A stretch of 36,642 nt of DNA, taken from NCBI RefSeq assembly GCF_002101675.1, contig NZ_LQOY01000083.1:1-36642 (forward strand), in the 5' to 3' direction. Shown in pieces: positions 8,171-17,200 of the stretch. Numbering within the stretch: the first letter of the stretch is position 1; each line of letters starts with the position of its first letter. This stretch comes from Mycobacterium gordonae (GTDB lineage Bacteria > Actinomycetota > Actinomycetes > Mycobacteriales > Mycobacteriaceae). The position numbers and the translations under genes were made by a program. The notes beneath the pieces are model-generated. The model worked only from the letters and a program-made list of their open reading frames with translations, had not been told where the DNA came from and did no database searches.

Positions 8171-9460
8171 CTAGAGAGTAAGAAGTTGTTCACGGACGTC
8201 AGCGAGGTCGAGCGGTGTGGGCGTCATCAACTCGCGTAGCCGGTCGGTGTCGAGGGCCATTCCCTGTGCTGCGGCAAACCTAACGATGTCGGTAGCGAAG
8301 TCAGTCCCGTCCTGGCTGCGCACTGTGCCCGCGATGATCTCGTGCGCAGTGACGTAAGGGATTCCCTGGTCTGCAAGCACTACCACCGCGCGATTGGTTT
8401 GCCGCGCCGTCCCTGCCCGAGACATGTTGAGAGACATCCGATCGCCGTCGACGGTGAGTCCGGCAATCAATACCGAGGTCTGTTGGAGGAGGTGTTCGGT
8501 AAGCCCAGCCGCGTCGGGCAGGCAGATTCGTTCCGCCGACGATTGCGAGATGTCACGTTGTTGCCAGGACACGACATTTTCAAGAACGGGTATCAGGTAG
8601 CCGCGCACCACCCTGGCCAGCCCGCAGATCTTCTCGGATCTGATCGGGTTCCGCTTGTGCGGCATCGCCGACGATCCGACCTGACCTGCGCCCGTCGGCT
8701 CGAAGACTTCGGCGATCTCGCTGATTTGGCCCAGACGTATTTCGGTCGCGATCGCCTCGCAGAGGGTGGCGATTTGAGCGATCTCGCACATCCACGACGC
8801 GATTCGATCACGCAGGACGATCTGACTGGATATCTCGGAACGCTGCAGCCCCAAAGATGCCAACGCGGCCTCTTCGACTGCGCGCGGCACGTTCTCATGC
8901 GTTCCCGTCGGGCCCGAAATCTTGCCAGCCGCTACATTGTTGGCCGCGACGATGAACCGCTCGCGGGCCCGTGCCGCGGCCGCGGCGAACTCTGCGACGC
9001 GGTGCCCCCAGGTGTCTTCGGTGGCGTGCTGCCCGTGGGTGCGGCCGATCCGCGCCACATCGAGGTGAGTCAGTGCGTGATCACGCAACGTCGAAACAAG
9101 TGTGTCCAGCTGACCCTGCAGGATGATCGAGGTCTCTTTGAGCTGTATTGCTAGCGCGGTATCGACGACATCGGAGCTTGTGAGTCCCCGGTGTATGCGC
9201 GATGCCAGTTCGACAGGCATGCCATCTGCCCATGTCTGAAGGAAGGCCGCGACATCGTGCGCGGTCACGGCCTCGCGTTCGCGCACCTGCTCCAACGTCG
9301 GCGCCGGCACGCCATCAGCCAGGTCGGCGACCTCTGGTGGAAACATACCCAGGTCGCAATAAGCTCTGACAACGGCCACCTCGACACGATGCCACAGCTC
9401 GAACCGCTGCTGGTCGGACCAGATTCGATTCATCGCTTCCGACGTATAGCGCGCCAACAT
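8171..9460 (-). CDS. purB: Adenylosuccinate lyase paralogue
   Basis: 429 residues with all fumarase/aspartase superfamily signatures: SSDVVDTA (from residue 95), GRTHGQHA (139-146, catalytic His), and the signature loop GSSAMPHKRNP (262-272, catalytic Ser). It starts MLARYTSEAMNRIWSD and, at about 430 residues, resembles the B. subtilis-type PurB. The housekeeping mycobacterial PurB is a longer, different type, so this is probably an additional copy. The family cleaves succinyl-AMP (and SAICAR) to AMP plus fumarate. Phage Z-DNA pathways need the same step on succinyl-2-amino-dAMP. It diverges from the MazG/PurZ-like operon across 88 bp, so co-regulation is likely. All catalytic motifs are intact. 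Confidence 0.93.
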   Translation of the reverse strand: MLARYTSEAMNRIWSDQQRFELWHRVEVAVVRAYCDLGMFPPEVADLADGVPAPTLEQVREREAVTAHDVAAFLQTWADGMPVELASRIHRGLTSSDVVDTALAIQLKETSIILQGQLDTLVSTLRDHALTHLDVARIGRTHGQHATEDTWGHRVAEFAAAAARARERFIVAANNVAAGKISGPTGTHENVPRAVEEAALASLGLQRSEISSQIVLRDRIASWMCEIAQIATLCEAIATEIRLGQISEIAEVFEPTGAGQVGSSAMPHKRNPIRSEKICGLARVVRGYLIPVLENVVSWQQRDISQSSAERICLPDAAGLTEHLLQQTSVLIAGLTVDGDRMSLNMSRAGTARQTNRAVVVLADQGIPYVTAHEIIAGTVRSQDGTDFATDIVRFAAAQGMALDTDRLRELMTPTPLDLADVREQLLTL

Positions 9461-9548
9461 CGGTCATCTCCCGTCGCCGTTTTGACATGTAATTCTCTGG
9501 GGCCCGGGCTATCACGCTGCTGGCCCACGGTATGGCAGAGTATGTGCC
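9461..9548. promoter_or_regulatory. Shared divergent promoter region
   Basis: This 88-bp gap separates the minus-strand purB paralogue from the plus-strand nucleotide operon, so both promoters must lie here or run into the genes. A perfect TTGACA occurs at 9482-9487 on the plus strand, with AT-richer sequence TATGGCAGAGTATG close to the ATG. No -10 at ideal spacing stands out. No operator palindrome was seen. Confidence 0.4.
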
Positions 9549-10055
9549 ATGGCACGTACCGCGGAACGGGTCATGCCCCCTAGCGGAGCTAGTTCGCGCA
9601 GGTTCGAAACGTATGAGGTTGACGGCGCCCGTCCCGCGCCACTCAGCGAAGCGATGCAATGCGTTATGCAGTTCCACCGCGCATTTGGCCTTCCAGGTGC
9701 CGCTCGGCCTTGTGTCGCTCAAGTTCCACCACAGCTGTTCGAATTGCGTATTGCGTTGTTGGTCGAAGAGGTGCAGGAGTTCGCCGATGCCGCGCGCAGC
9801 GGCGACATAGTGGCGTTGGCCGACGCCCTCGCCGACATTGCCTATGTGACCTATGGTGCGGCGCTGACGTACGGCATCGACCTCGACGCGGTGTTGCGTG
9901 AAATCCACCGCTCTAACATGAGCAAACTCGGCCCAGACGGTCGACCCGTCATGCGTTCCGACGGTAAGGTGCTGAAACCCATCACCTACCGGCGACCGGA
10001 TGTGAAAGCGGTGTTGGCAGTGCAGCTTCCGCTGCCGTTCGAAGACACGCTCTGA
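9549..10055 (+). CDS. MazG-like all-alpha NTP pyrophosphatase
   Basis: 168 residues. The metal-binding motif EExxE is at 73-77 (EEVQE), with the second acidic motif D92/D96 in ADALADI. The tail HRSNMSK...DGRPVMRSDGKVLKP...YRRPDV is the ending found in phage and bacterial MazG-like pyrophosphatases related to Deinococcus DR2231. Members hydrolyse (d)NTP to (d)NMP plus pyrophosphate with Mg. The phage enzyme MazZ belongs to the MazG-like group and supplies dGMP for PurZ. As first gene of the operon that contains a PurZ-like synthetase, this one is a good candidate for making its nucleotide substrate. The first 30 residues are a variable extension, and the ATG at residue 9 is an alternative start. 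Substrate choice (dGTP, dUTP or other) cannot be read from the sequence. Confidence 0.85.
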   Translation: MARTAERVMPPSGASSRRFETYEVDGARPAPLSEAMQCVMQFHRAFGLPGAARPCVAQVPPQLFELRIALLVEEVQEFADAARSGDIVALADALADIAYVTYGAALTYGIDLDAVLREIHRSNMSKLGPDGRPVMRSDGKVLKPITYRRPDVKAVLAVQLPLPFEDTL

Positions 10056-10084
10056 ATCTGATCCCATACCAGCTGAGGCTGTCA

Positions 10085-11554
10085 GTGGAGTGTCTTAGTC
10101 TTGCTGACATGGCCGACCGATCCTCGGCGTGGTCCAACCCGTCCGTTCTGGCATTCGCGGGCGGCGCTGACCCGCTGCTCAGGGCGCGCGAGGTGGCTAC
10201 GCAGCTTGCCTCCATCGCGCGTGCACGTGATCTCCAGGGGCCGCCGGTGGACGTGTTAGCCCTCGCGCGGGCAGCTGGCATCAACGTGCGCGCGGTCAAC
10301 GAAGTCGCCGACGCGCGCATCGTGGTCGAAACGGCCGGAGCCAACCAGGCCGGGACCCGACCTGATCAAGAAGATTTCAGCACATTTCCGGATGGCACGG
10401 AGGGGTTGACCATCGACTACAACCCGAACCGGCCGCGTGGTCGCCTGCGCTTCAGCATCGCTCACGAGCTGGCCCACGCTTGCTTTCCGGGCGTCGGCGA
10501 CCAGGTCCGTCACCGCACCGGACCCGGGGCGGTCGCAGACTCCGAGCGGGGCGACAACTGGGAACTCGAACTGCTTTGCAACGTCATCGCCTCCGAGTTG
10601 CTTCTGCCGGATGACGCGGTCGCCGGCCTGCTTAACATCGCCACCGACATCGACTTCATTATGGAGACACGGCGACGCTGGGATGTCTCCGTCGAGGCGT
10701 TGTTGCGACGTTTGACTCGGGCCACCCCTCGCGCACTGACGATGGCCGCTATCAGCCACGTCGGCCACAACGGGGAGAAGGCTTTGCGTCTGGACTACGC
10801 CGATCACTCCGACGGGACACCGGACGCCAGCGCACTGCGGTCGCTCAAACACGGCCAATTCCTGCCCGGAGCCGAGCTGTTTCTCGACTGCGTTGCCGTC
10901 GGACAAACCGTGCGCGGAGCGGTCCAGATCGGACCCGATGTGTTCGGAGCACAAGCCGTCGGCGCCCCGCCATACCCCGGTTCGCGCCTCCCGCGCGTGC
11001 TGGCGCTCCTTGAAGAACCTGACCAGCCCGATGCCCATCCTGAGATTGCCTATGTGACAGGGGATTTGCTTCAGCTCGATGCAGGTGCTGAGCCCGTTGT
11101 TATCGCACACGTCGTTTCCGACGCAAGCCACACGTGGGGCCGGTTCAACGTCGGCGCCTCGTTGTCCGCCACATTTCCCGATGCGGCGCGTGCCTTTCGA
11201 TCATGGGCTATTGCCGATAGCCAGAACCTGAGGCTGGGCCGGGTTCATTTCCTCGACCAGACGCTGCGTGGCCGGGAAATCACCGTCGCGAGCATGGTGG
11301 CCCAGCACGGATTCGGTCCAAGCGTTAGTGTTCGGCTGAGGTACGACGCGCTAGCTGAATGCCTAGACACAGTCGCCGAGCGGGCGTGCCAACAGGGGGC
11401 TTCAGTACATATTCCGCGAATTGGGTCCGGACAAGCAGGGGGCCGCTGGGATGTCATCGCAGATCTGATCGATACCCATCTGGTTGCCCGCGGCGTCAAT
11501 GTCACGGTGCACACTAAGCCCAGCTGGCAAAGTGCGGCCGGTCAGACCGGATGA
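10085..11554 (+). CDS. IrrE/ImmA-type metallopeptidase fused to macro domain
   Basis: 489 residues. GTG 10085 has GAGG 6 nt upstream, and ATG at residue 9 is the alternative. Residues 35-210 are an ImmA/IrrE (DUF955-like) domain: VDVLALARAAGINV, then zinc site H127-E-L-A-H131 with E171 in the helix CNVIASELLLP as third ligand. Residues 215-315 are an unrecognised linker region. Residues 320-478 are a macro domain: GDLLQ (326-330) and HIPRIGSGQAGGRW (442-455), typical of ADP-ribose-binding, often ADP-ribosyl-hydrolysing, macro folds. ImmA/IrrE enzymes cleave repressors when activated. Fusion to an ADP-ribose reader suggests a protease gated by ADP-ribose, or an antitoxin that removes it. Its ATGA overlap with the next gene indicates translational coupling. 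No HTH partner repressor is adjacent. Confidence 0.88.
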   Translation: MECLSLADMADRSSAWSNPSVLAFAGGADPLLRAREVATQLASIARARDLQGPPVDVLALARAAGINVRAVNEVADARIVVETAGANQAGTRPDQEDFSTFPDGTEGLTIDYNPNRPRGRLRFSIAHELAHACFPGVGDQVRHRTGPGAVADSERGDNWELELLCNVIASELLLPDDAVAGLLNIATDIDFIMETRRRWDVSVEALLRRLTRATPRALTMAAISHVGHNGEKALRLDYADHSDGTPDASALRSLKHGQFLPGAELFLDCVAVGQTVRGAVQIGPDVFGAQAVGAPPYPGSRLPRVLALLEEPDQPDAHPEIAYVTGDLLQLDAGAEPVVIAHVVSDASHTWGRFNVGASLSATFPDAARAFRSWAIADSQNLRLGRVHFLDQTLRGREITVASMVAQHGFGPSVSVRLRYDALAECLDTVAERACQQGASVHIPRIGSGQAGGRWDVIADLIDTHLVARGVNVTVHTKPSWQSAAGQTG

Positions 11555-13218
11555 GTGATCATGCCGACGGGAGCATCGGGGCAGCTTCGGCTGTGCCGAG
11601 GATCGTCGTAGTCAGCGGTCCGGTCGGCGCAGGCAAGTCCACCCTGGCGGATCGCCTTCATCGCCGGTACGGCGCCGTGCATGTCCGCACACCCGACATC
11701 ATGCGCGACATAGCCATAAGCCGTGGTTTCGCGCTTTACGGCGAGCGGCGGGCGATGCAGGACTTCGGCGATCAACTCGACCGCGACACCGGCGGCAGCT
11801 GGGTATCGGACTGGCTTTCGGAAAAGATCGCCGACGGTGAGGTCATCGGCGAACTGATCGTTGTGGACGCGGCCCGCAGAGCGGAGCAAATCGACCGGTT
11901 GCGCGAAGCATTTCCCGCTCGGGTGAGTCACATTCACCTGCAAGCGTCCGAAACTGAACTGTCCCGCCGATACAGCGAGCGCGACAGCGAGCTGCAGGAG
12001 CTGGAAAGCTACGCCGAGGTTCGAGCGAATGAGACGGAAAGTCAGGTCAGCAGCCTCGAGGCCGAGGCCGACGTATCTATCGACTCCCAGCGGTGCACGA
12101 TCGGCGATGTCGAGATCCGGGCTGCGGCGGCACTGCGCCTGTCGTCGCCTCACAGCGGCCAGTTCGTTGACGTCATTGTGGGAGGGCAATACGGCAGTGA
12201 AGGAAAAGGCAACATCGCCTACTACCTCGCTCCGGAGTACGACGTTCTCATGAGGGTCGGCGGACCCAACGCCGGCCACAAAGTTCCGACCGACCCGGTG
12301 TACACCCACCGGCTGTTGCCCTCCGGAACCCTCGCGAACCCGGAGGCACTGTTGGTCATTGGACCTGGTGCAACGCTGGACCTTAAGGTGCTGACCACCG
12401 AGATCACCGAATGCCAGGTCGAAGTTGGGCGGCTGTGTATTGACCCTCAGGCAATGATCATCGAGCAGGCCGACCTGGAAGCCGAAGAGGCCCTCGTGGA
12501 CGAGATCAGCTCGACAGGCAAAGGCGGCGGCGCAGCGGCCGCTCGCCGAATCATGGGTCGACGTCGCTCCGACCCGCCGGTACGCCTGGCCCGCGACGTT
12601 GAAGAACTCAAGCCGTTTACCCAGAGGCCCAGCGGGGACCTGCTCGAAGACGTGTTCCGCGCCGGCAAGAAACTGCTTCTCGAAGGCACCCAGGGCACCG
12701 CCCTGAGCCTGTTCCATGGGTTCTACCCGCACGTGACAAGCCGAGACACGACCACCGCCGGATGCCTTGCCGAAGCTGGGATCGGGCCGCACCGGCTGCG
12801 GCGGGTCATCATGGTGACCCGGACCTACCCGATTCGCGTCGGCAACTCCTCGACCGGAGCCACGTCAGGACCCATGTCGCAGGAAATCGACTGGGATGTG
12901 ATCGCCGAGCGATCAGGCATACCCGAAGAAGAATTGCGGGCCGCCGAACGCGGGTCGGTCAGTGATAACAGGCGCCGCGTCGCTGAGTTCGATTGGCAAC
13001 TGCTCAAACGCGCTGCCGAACTCAACGGCGCAACCGACATCGCGCTTACATTTGCGGACTACCTACATGCAAAGAACAAGGACGCTCGGCGCTACGACCA
13101 GCTTGACACTGTCACCATCCACTTTATTGAAGAGGTCGAGCGAGTGGCGGGCGCTCCGGTTTCGCTGATCGGGACCCGCTTTCACCCGCGCAGTGTCATC
13201 GATCGACGCGAATGGTGA
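11551..13218 (+). CDS. P-loop nucleotide kinase fused to PurZ-like adenylosuccinate synthetase
   Basis: 555 residues, start overlapping the previous stop (ATGA). Residues 16-180 are a P-loop kinase with GPVGAGKST (23-31), VVDAARRAEQIDRLRE and an IHLQASETELSRRY segment, resembling dNMP/dephospho-CoA-type kinases. Residues 203-555 are an adenylosuccinate synthetase: GGQYGSEGKG (211-220), GGPNAGHK (catalytic His243), STGKG (321-325), EGTQGT (378-383), YPHVTSRDTT, the Asp-binding loop SDNRRR (471-476) and LTFAD where PurA has TKLD. PurA Asp13 is Ser216 here, the substitution reported, as I recall, for phage PurZ, which joins Asp to dGMP. The short length (about 350 residues) also fits PurZ. The fused kinase could phosphorylate the product. 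The alternative is a divergent PurA using another nucleotide. Confidence 0.88.
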   Translation: MSDHADGSIGAASAVPRIVVVSGPVGAGKSTLADRLHRRYGAVHVRTPDIMRDIAISRGFALYGERRAMQDFGDQLDRDTGGSWVSDWLSEKIADGEVIGELIVVDAARRAEQIDRLREAFPARVSHIHLQASETELSRRYSERDSELQELESYAEVRANETESQVSSLEAEADVSIDSQRCTIGDVEIRAAAALRLSSPHSGQFVDVIVGGQYGSEGKGNIAYYLAPEYDVLMRVGGPNAGHKVPTDPVYTHRLLPSGTLANPEALLVIGPGATLDLKVLTTEITECQVEVGRLCIDPQAMIIEQADLEAEEALVDEISSTGKGGGAAAARRIMGRRRSDPPVRLARDVEELKPFTQRPSGDLLEDVFRAGKKLLLEGTQGTALSLFHGFYPHVTSRDTTTAGCLAEAGIGPHRLRRVIMVTRTYPIRVGNSSTGATSGPMSQEIDWDVIAERSGIPEEELRAAERGSVSDNRRRVAEFDWQLLKRAAELNGATDIALTFADYLHAKNKDARRYDQLDTVTIHFIEEVERVAGAPVSLIGTRFHPRSVIDRREW

Positions 13219-13236
13219 TTTCGCACAAGGAAACTG

Positions 13237-13893
13237 ATGCATCGAGACCAACTCGTTGAGCTTTATCCCCAGCTCTTTCACATGGCGTGCGCTGGAAGTT
13301 GGGCCGCCATCAAAAGCCACGGCTTGTGGACCACCCAACAAATCGTGGAGACATCCGCGGGGGCGTTCGAGCGCTCCGTGCTGATCGAGCGGCGACCACG
13401 GTCCCTCACCGCTAACCACCCGACCCTCGGCACCGTGACGATCCGGGACCAGGCGCCACTTAGGCTGCAATTCCTCGAAGGCTGCCTCACCGATATGTCG
13501 GTCGAGCAGTGGTTAGCGATCCTGAACAACCGTGTCTTCTTCTGGCTGCATCCGGCGAAGCTTAACCGGCTCTTGGACGCTCAGCGTTACCGAACGTTCG
13601 AACAAGATGTGCTGGTGATCGACACGAAGAGCATCCTGGACGCACACGAGGAAAAGGTGCGGCTATCCCCCATCAACTCCGGCGCGACCCTGTACCCAAA
13701 CGCCCCGCCCCGCGGGTCCGATACCTTCGCCACGATCGACGGGTACCCATACACCGACCGCCGCCGCACACGCACGGTCGTGGAGGCCGTAACGGAACTG
13801 GCAGTGGTCGACGGCGTCCATGACATACGTGACCACGTGATCCGCATCGAGCGTCGCCGCGGCAGTGAAGTCCTCGACCAGCATTCTGTGTGA
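13237..13893 (+). CDS. DUF7002-like, putative DarT-like ADP-ribosyltransferase fold
   Basis: 218 residues, ATG with AAGGA about 5 nt upstream. It opens YPQLFHMACAGSWAAIKSHGL, the pattern I associate with DUF7002. It continues with NRVFFWLHPAKLNRLLDAQ, DVLVIDTKSIL and a terminal VTELAVVDGVHDIRDHVIRI. The order (His in the first strand, aromatic-rich VFFW strand, late Glu followed by V...V...I) is the layout of DarT/DUF4433-type NAD-dependent ADP-ribosyltransferases. Fold and catalysis are inferred from this pattern, with no experiment or profile behind them. A transferase next to a macro-domain protein in one operon is the arrangement of DarTG-type toxin-antitoxin pairs. The target could be DNA, RNA, nucleotide or protein. 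Its stop overlaps the next gene (GTGA). Confidence 0.6.
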   Translation: MHRDQLVELYPQLFHMACAGSWAAIKSHGLWTTQQIVETSAGAFERSVLIERRPRSLTANHPTLGTVTIRDQAPLRLQFLEGCLTDMSVEQWLAILNNRVFFWLHPAKLNRLLDAQRYRTFEQDVLVIDTKSILDAHEEKVRLSPINSGATLYPNAPPRGSDTFATIDGYPYTDRRRTRTVVEAVTELAVVDGVHDIRDHVIRIERRRGSEVLDQHSV

Positions 13894-14192
13894 CGGATAG
13901 GTTCGTACGGGTCCTTGAGATCTTCGCCAGCTACAAAGCGCCGCACCGCACGGACTTTGCGCAGCAGCTCGAAGTTCTGGTGCAGGCGCAGCCAGGTGAG
14001 CCCTTCCGCGATGTGTTCACCTTCTGCAATAAGCACTCTCATGGTGAGGGCAGCGAAAGCGTTGACGTACTCGACGCGCGAGCAGTGCACGGACAGATCC
14101 GTCGGTGCATGCAGTTCTTGCGAGAGTCCGACCTGACGCACTTCGAACGCATGTGTACGGCGGCCGGTATCAATCCGACGAGCCTTCCCTAG
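13890..14192 (+). CDS. Small protein of unknown function, end of the nucleotide operon
   Basis: 100 residues, GTG start overlapping the preceding stop by 4 bp, so translation is coupled. Soluble, no signal peptide or membrane segment. Visible pattern: FCNKHSHGEGSESVDVLDARAVHGQIRRCMQFLR, then DLTHFERMCTAAGI. The His/Cys-containing HSHGEG segment followed by two helices recalls small proteins that dimerise or bind a partner, but I do not recognise a family. Its conserved position directly behind the putative transferase suggests an accessory or neutralising partner of that gene. The 32 bp to the hsdR stop leave no room for another gene. Confidence 0.6.
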   Translation: MTDRFVRVLEIFASYKAPHRTDFAQQLEVLVQAQPGEPFRDVFTFCNKHSHGEGSESVDVLDARAVHGQIRRCMQFLRESDLTHFERMCTAAGINPTSLP

Positions 14193-14224
14193 ACATTCCG
14201 ACCGGCGCACCTCGCTGGCGCGCG

Positions 14225-17200
14225 CTAGTAGTTCTCGCGCACATATTGATAGACCCGGTCGAATAATTCGCCCTTGATCGGCAGGGAGTAATTCTTGAGC
14301 ACAGCGCGTAGCTCCCGACGGACGGACTTGTCACCAGAGTCGCTCGAAGTCCAGCCTGTGTAGGCGACTTCAACGGCGATCGCGTCGATGCGTTCGACGA
14401 TCTCCGGAACGATCTTGTGCAGCCCTTCCGGCGTGTTCTCCTCCACTATCTGCGTAAGAACGCCCCTCTTCGGATCGGCGAGGCGCTCCAATGTCTCCTC
14501 GTCGCCCTCCTCGGCTGCGCGGTCGGCCGCGACAACGTCCTGGGCGACTTTGAGCGCTTCCTCCAGGAACGCGAGCGAATCCTCTATGTTCTCGATCGCC
14601 TTGGCCCGGAGCTTCTCAATGCGTTCGGCCAGCGACTTGTACACAGGGTTGTCGCCCTCCGACAGCCGGCGCTTGAGCCTCGCTTCGATCGAGTCCAGCA
14701 CGTCCTGATAGACGTCGCTGTCCCCTTTGACTGGCGAATCGTCCGGGAGCTTCAACTGGGCCGCGATCCTCCGCAGCAGCGCCAGGCCTGCGGCGTCGAG
14801 GGTGACCGTGCGTGATGCCATCGACTTCACGGCGACCTCATTCATGTGACTGTGGATGAGTTCCGTGGTCTTCGCGCCGAGGCGGGCCCACAGGAAAGTC
14901 TTGGAGACGTCCTTCGGGCGGATGGACTCGTACACCTTCGCGAGCCAGTGGTACTGCTGCTTGAAGGGCAGCAGCATCGGGTGGGGGTCGAGAAACTCCC
15001 ACACGGTCTGCAGCGCCACGTAGCCCTCGACGAACTCCGTGCGCTGCGAGCTGTCTTCGGGGATCCGCTCGTGTGCTTCAGCGAGGGACTCGAAGGTGCC
15101 GTCGGTGGTGTCGATGCCGGCGAAGAGATGGAGGAGCTTCGTCAGGTCGGTGACGAACTTGCCCGCCAACTTGGAGGCGTCGACAACATTGAGTTCGTTG
15201 TCCTCGTCCTTGCCAGCGTTTGGGCCTGCGATCGCGTTACCGATGGCCTTGGCGAGGCCGATGTAGTCGACCACGCGCCCGTAGTCCTTGCGCTGACCCG
15301 TGATTGGGTTCTTCCACGGGCGGTTCGGTCGGGTGATCGTCTGGAAGAGGTTCGCGTCCTTGGCGGGTTTGTCGAGGTACAGCACACCCTCGATGGGCGC
15401 GTTGAACCCAGTCATCCACTTCGCGGTGACCACGACGAACGACATCGGGTCGTCGACTTTTTTGAAGCGGCGCTTGAGCACTTCTTCCTGCTCCGGGGTT
15501 AGCAGGTACTTCTTGAACTCCTTCGGCGTGTCCTTGCTGTCGGCGACGTGCATCACCACGCCGACCTCGCGCAGCTGGCCGTCGGGCATCAGCGCTTCGC
15601 GACGAACAAGCTCAGCTTCGATGGCACGTGCGTAAGCGATGACCAGGGACTGGTTGTAGGCCACGACTTGTGCCTTCTGCCCCAACGGGGCGACGAACGT
15701 CAGGAAGTGGTCGACGATGTCGGCGCACACTGCCGCGACGCGGTCCGGGTTGGACAGGATGGTCTCGATGTGCGAGGCCTTCCCCGAGAGGTACACCTTC
15801 TCGTCCTCGTCGAGGTCCTCCTCCGCTGCCAGTTCGTCGAACGCTTCATCCAGTGCTTCCTTGTCGAGGCTGAAGCCGACGGACCTGCCCTCCACGATGA
15901 CAGGCTTGGTGAACCCGTCGGCGATCGACTGCTCCGGTGTATACCGCGACATGACGAAGTCCGGATCCGACGGATCGCCGAACAGCTTGAAGGTCGAGCG
16001 ATCCTTGTCCTGGATCGCGGTGCCGGTCGCGCCGAAGAATTTTGCGTTCTGGACCGCATCCCGCCATGCCTTACCGAATTTCCCCTCCTGCGAGCGATGT
16101 GCCTCGTCGACGAGGACGATGATGTTCGCGCGGTCGGTCAGGTGCCCCGCCTCGGCGAACTTGTGCACCGTAGTGATGACAACTCCTGGCTCATTGGCCC
16201 GAAGCAGAGCGAACAGCTCGCGCCGATTCTTGGGCACGCTCATGCGCGGCATACCGGCAGTCTCGAACATCTCCGCAGTCTGGCGTACAAGGTCCTTGCG
16301 GTCCGCGATGACGATCACCGTAGGCGCGCCACCGAACATCTCGACGACTGCGTCGTCCCTCAGCAGCCGCGCTGCGGCGAAAGCCATCAGCTCGGTCTTG
16401 CCCGAGCCCTGGTGGTGCCAGATCAGCCCGCCGGGTCGGTCGGCAAGCACCTTGTCGTGGATCGCCAGCGCCGCCTCGAACTGCGGGTAGCGCGGCAGGA
16501 ACTTGATGTCGACCTCGGATGCATCCCGCGCGTGCCGGAACATCACCAGGTCCTTGAGGATCGACAGGATCGTCTCCGGCCGAAGCAGCAGCCGCGCTGC
16601 GCGCTCGACGCGGGCCGGGCCGGTCACGACCTTAGGGTCGTCCTCGGTCGAGCCCCACGGTGCCCAGATCTCGGAGTCGGGGTCGGGGGCTGCGCGGATC
16701 GGAGCCATCCTGAATTCGAGTCCCTCGGTGGCGACGTTGAATACATTGGTGGCAAAGAAGTTCGGGTACTCGTCCTCGTACACATCGTGAATGTCCTTCG
16801 CAGCGTTCACCCATGAGACGGCCTGCTTGACGGGCGTCTTCGTCTCGGCGACGACGAGCGGGAACCCGTTGGCGTGGTAGACGATGTCGAACCGCCGGGT
16901 CTTCAGTGCCCCGGCGATGGTGACCTCGTCGGCGACGACGAACCGGTTGTTCTCCAGGTGCTCGAAGTCGATGAGTCTGCGGGGCACATGCTTGCCAGCG
17001 ATGGTTGGAAACGCATGGTCGCCGCGAAGCATCACGGTGAGCCGTTCGTTGGCAGCGACGAGGCCGTTGTCAGCATCAAGGATCGCCTGATTGACCTCAT
17101 GCATTACGAGATCGGCTGATTCCAGATCGTCGACGAGCTCCGGGTTCAGCGCGAGCAGTGCCTCCCGGGCCCAGGGTTCGACAACTACGTCGTGCTCGTC

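Noticed and set aside
14417..16816. Several long plus-strand frames opposite hsdR.
   Set aside because: They are antisense shadows of hsdR in high-GC DNA, with no family motifs.
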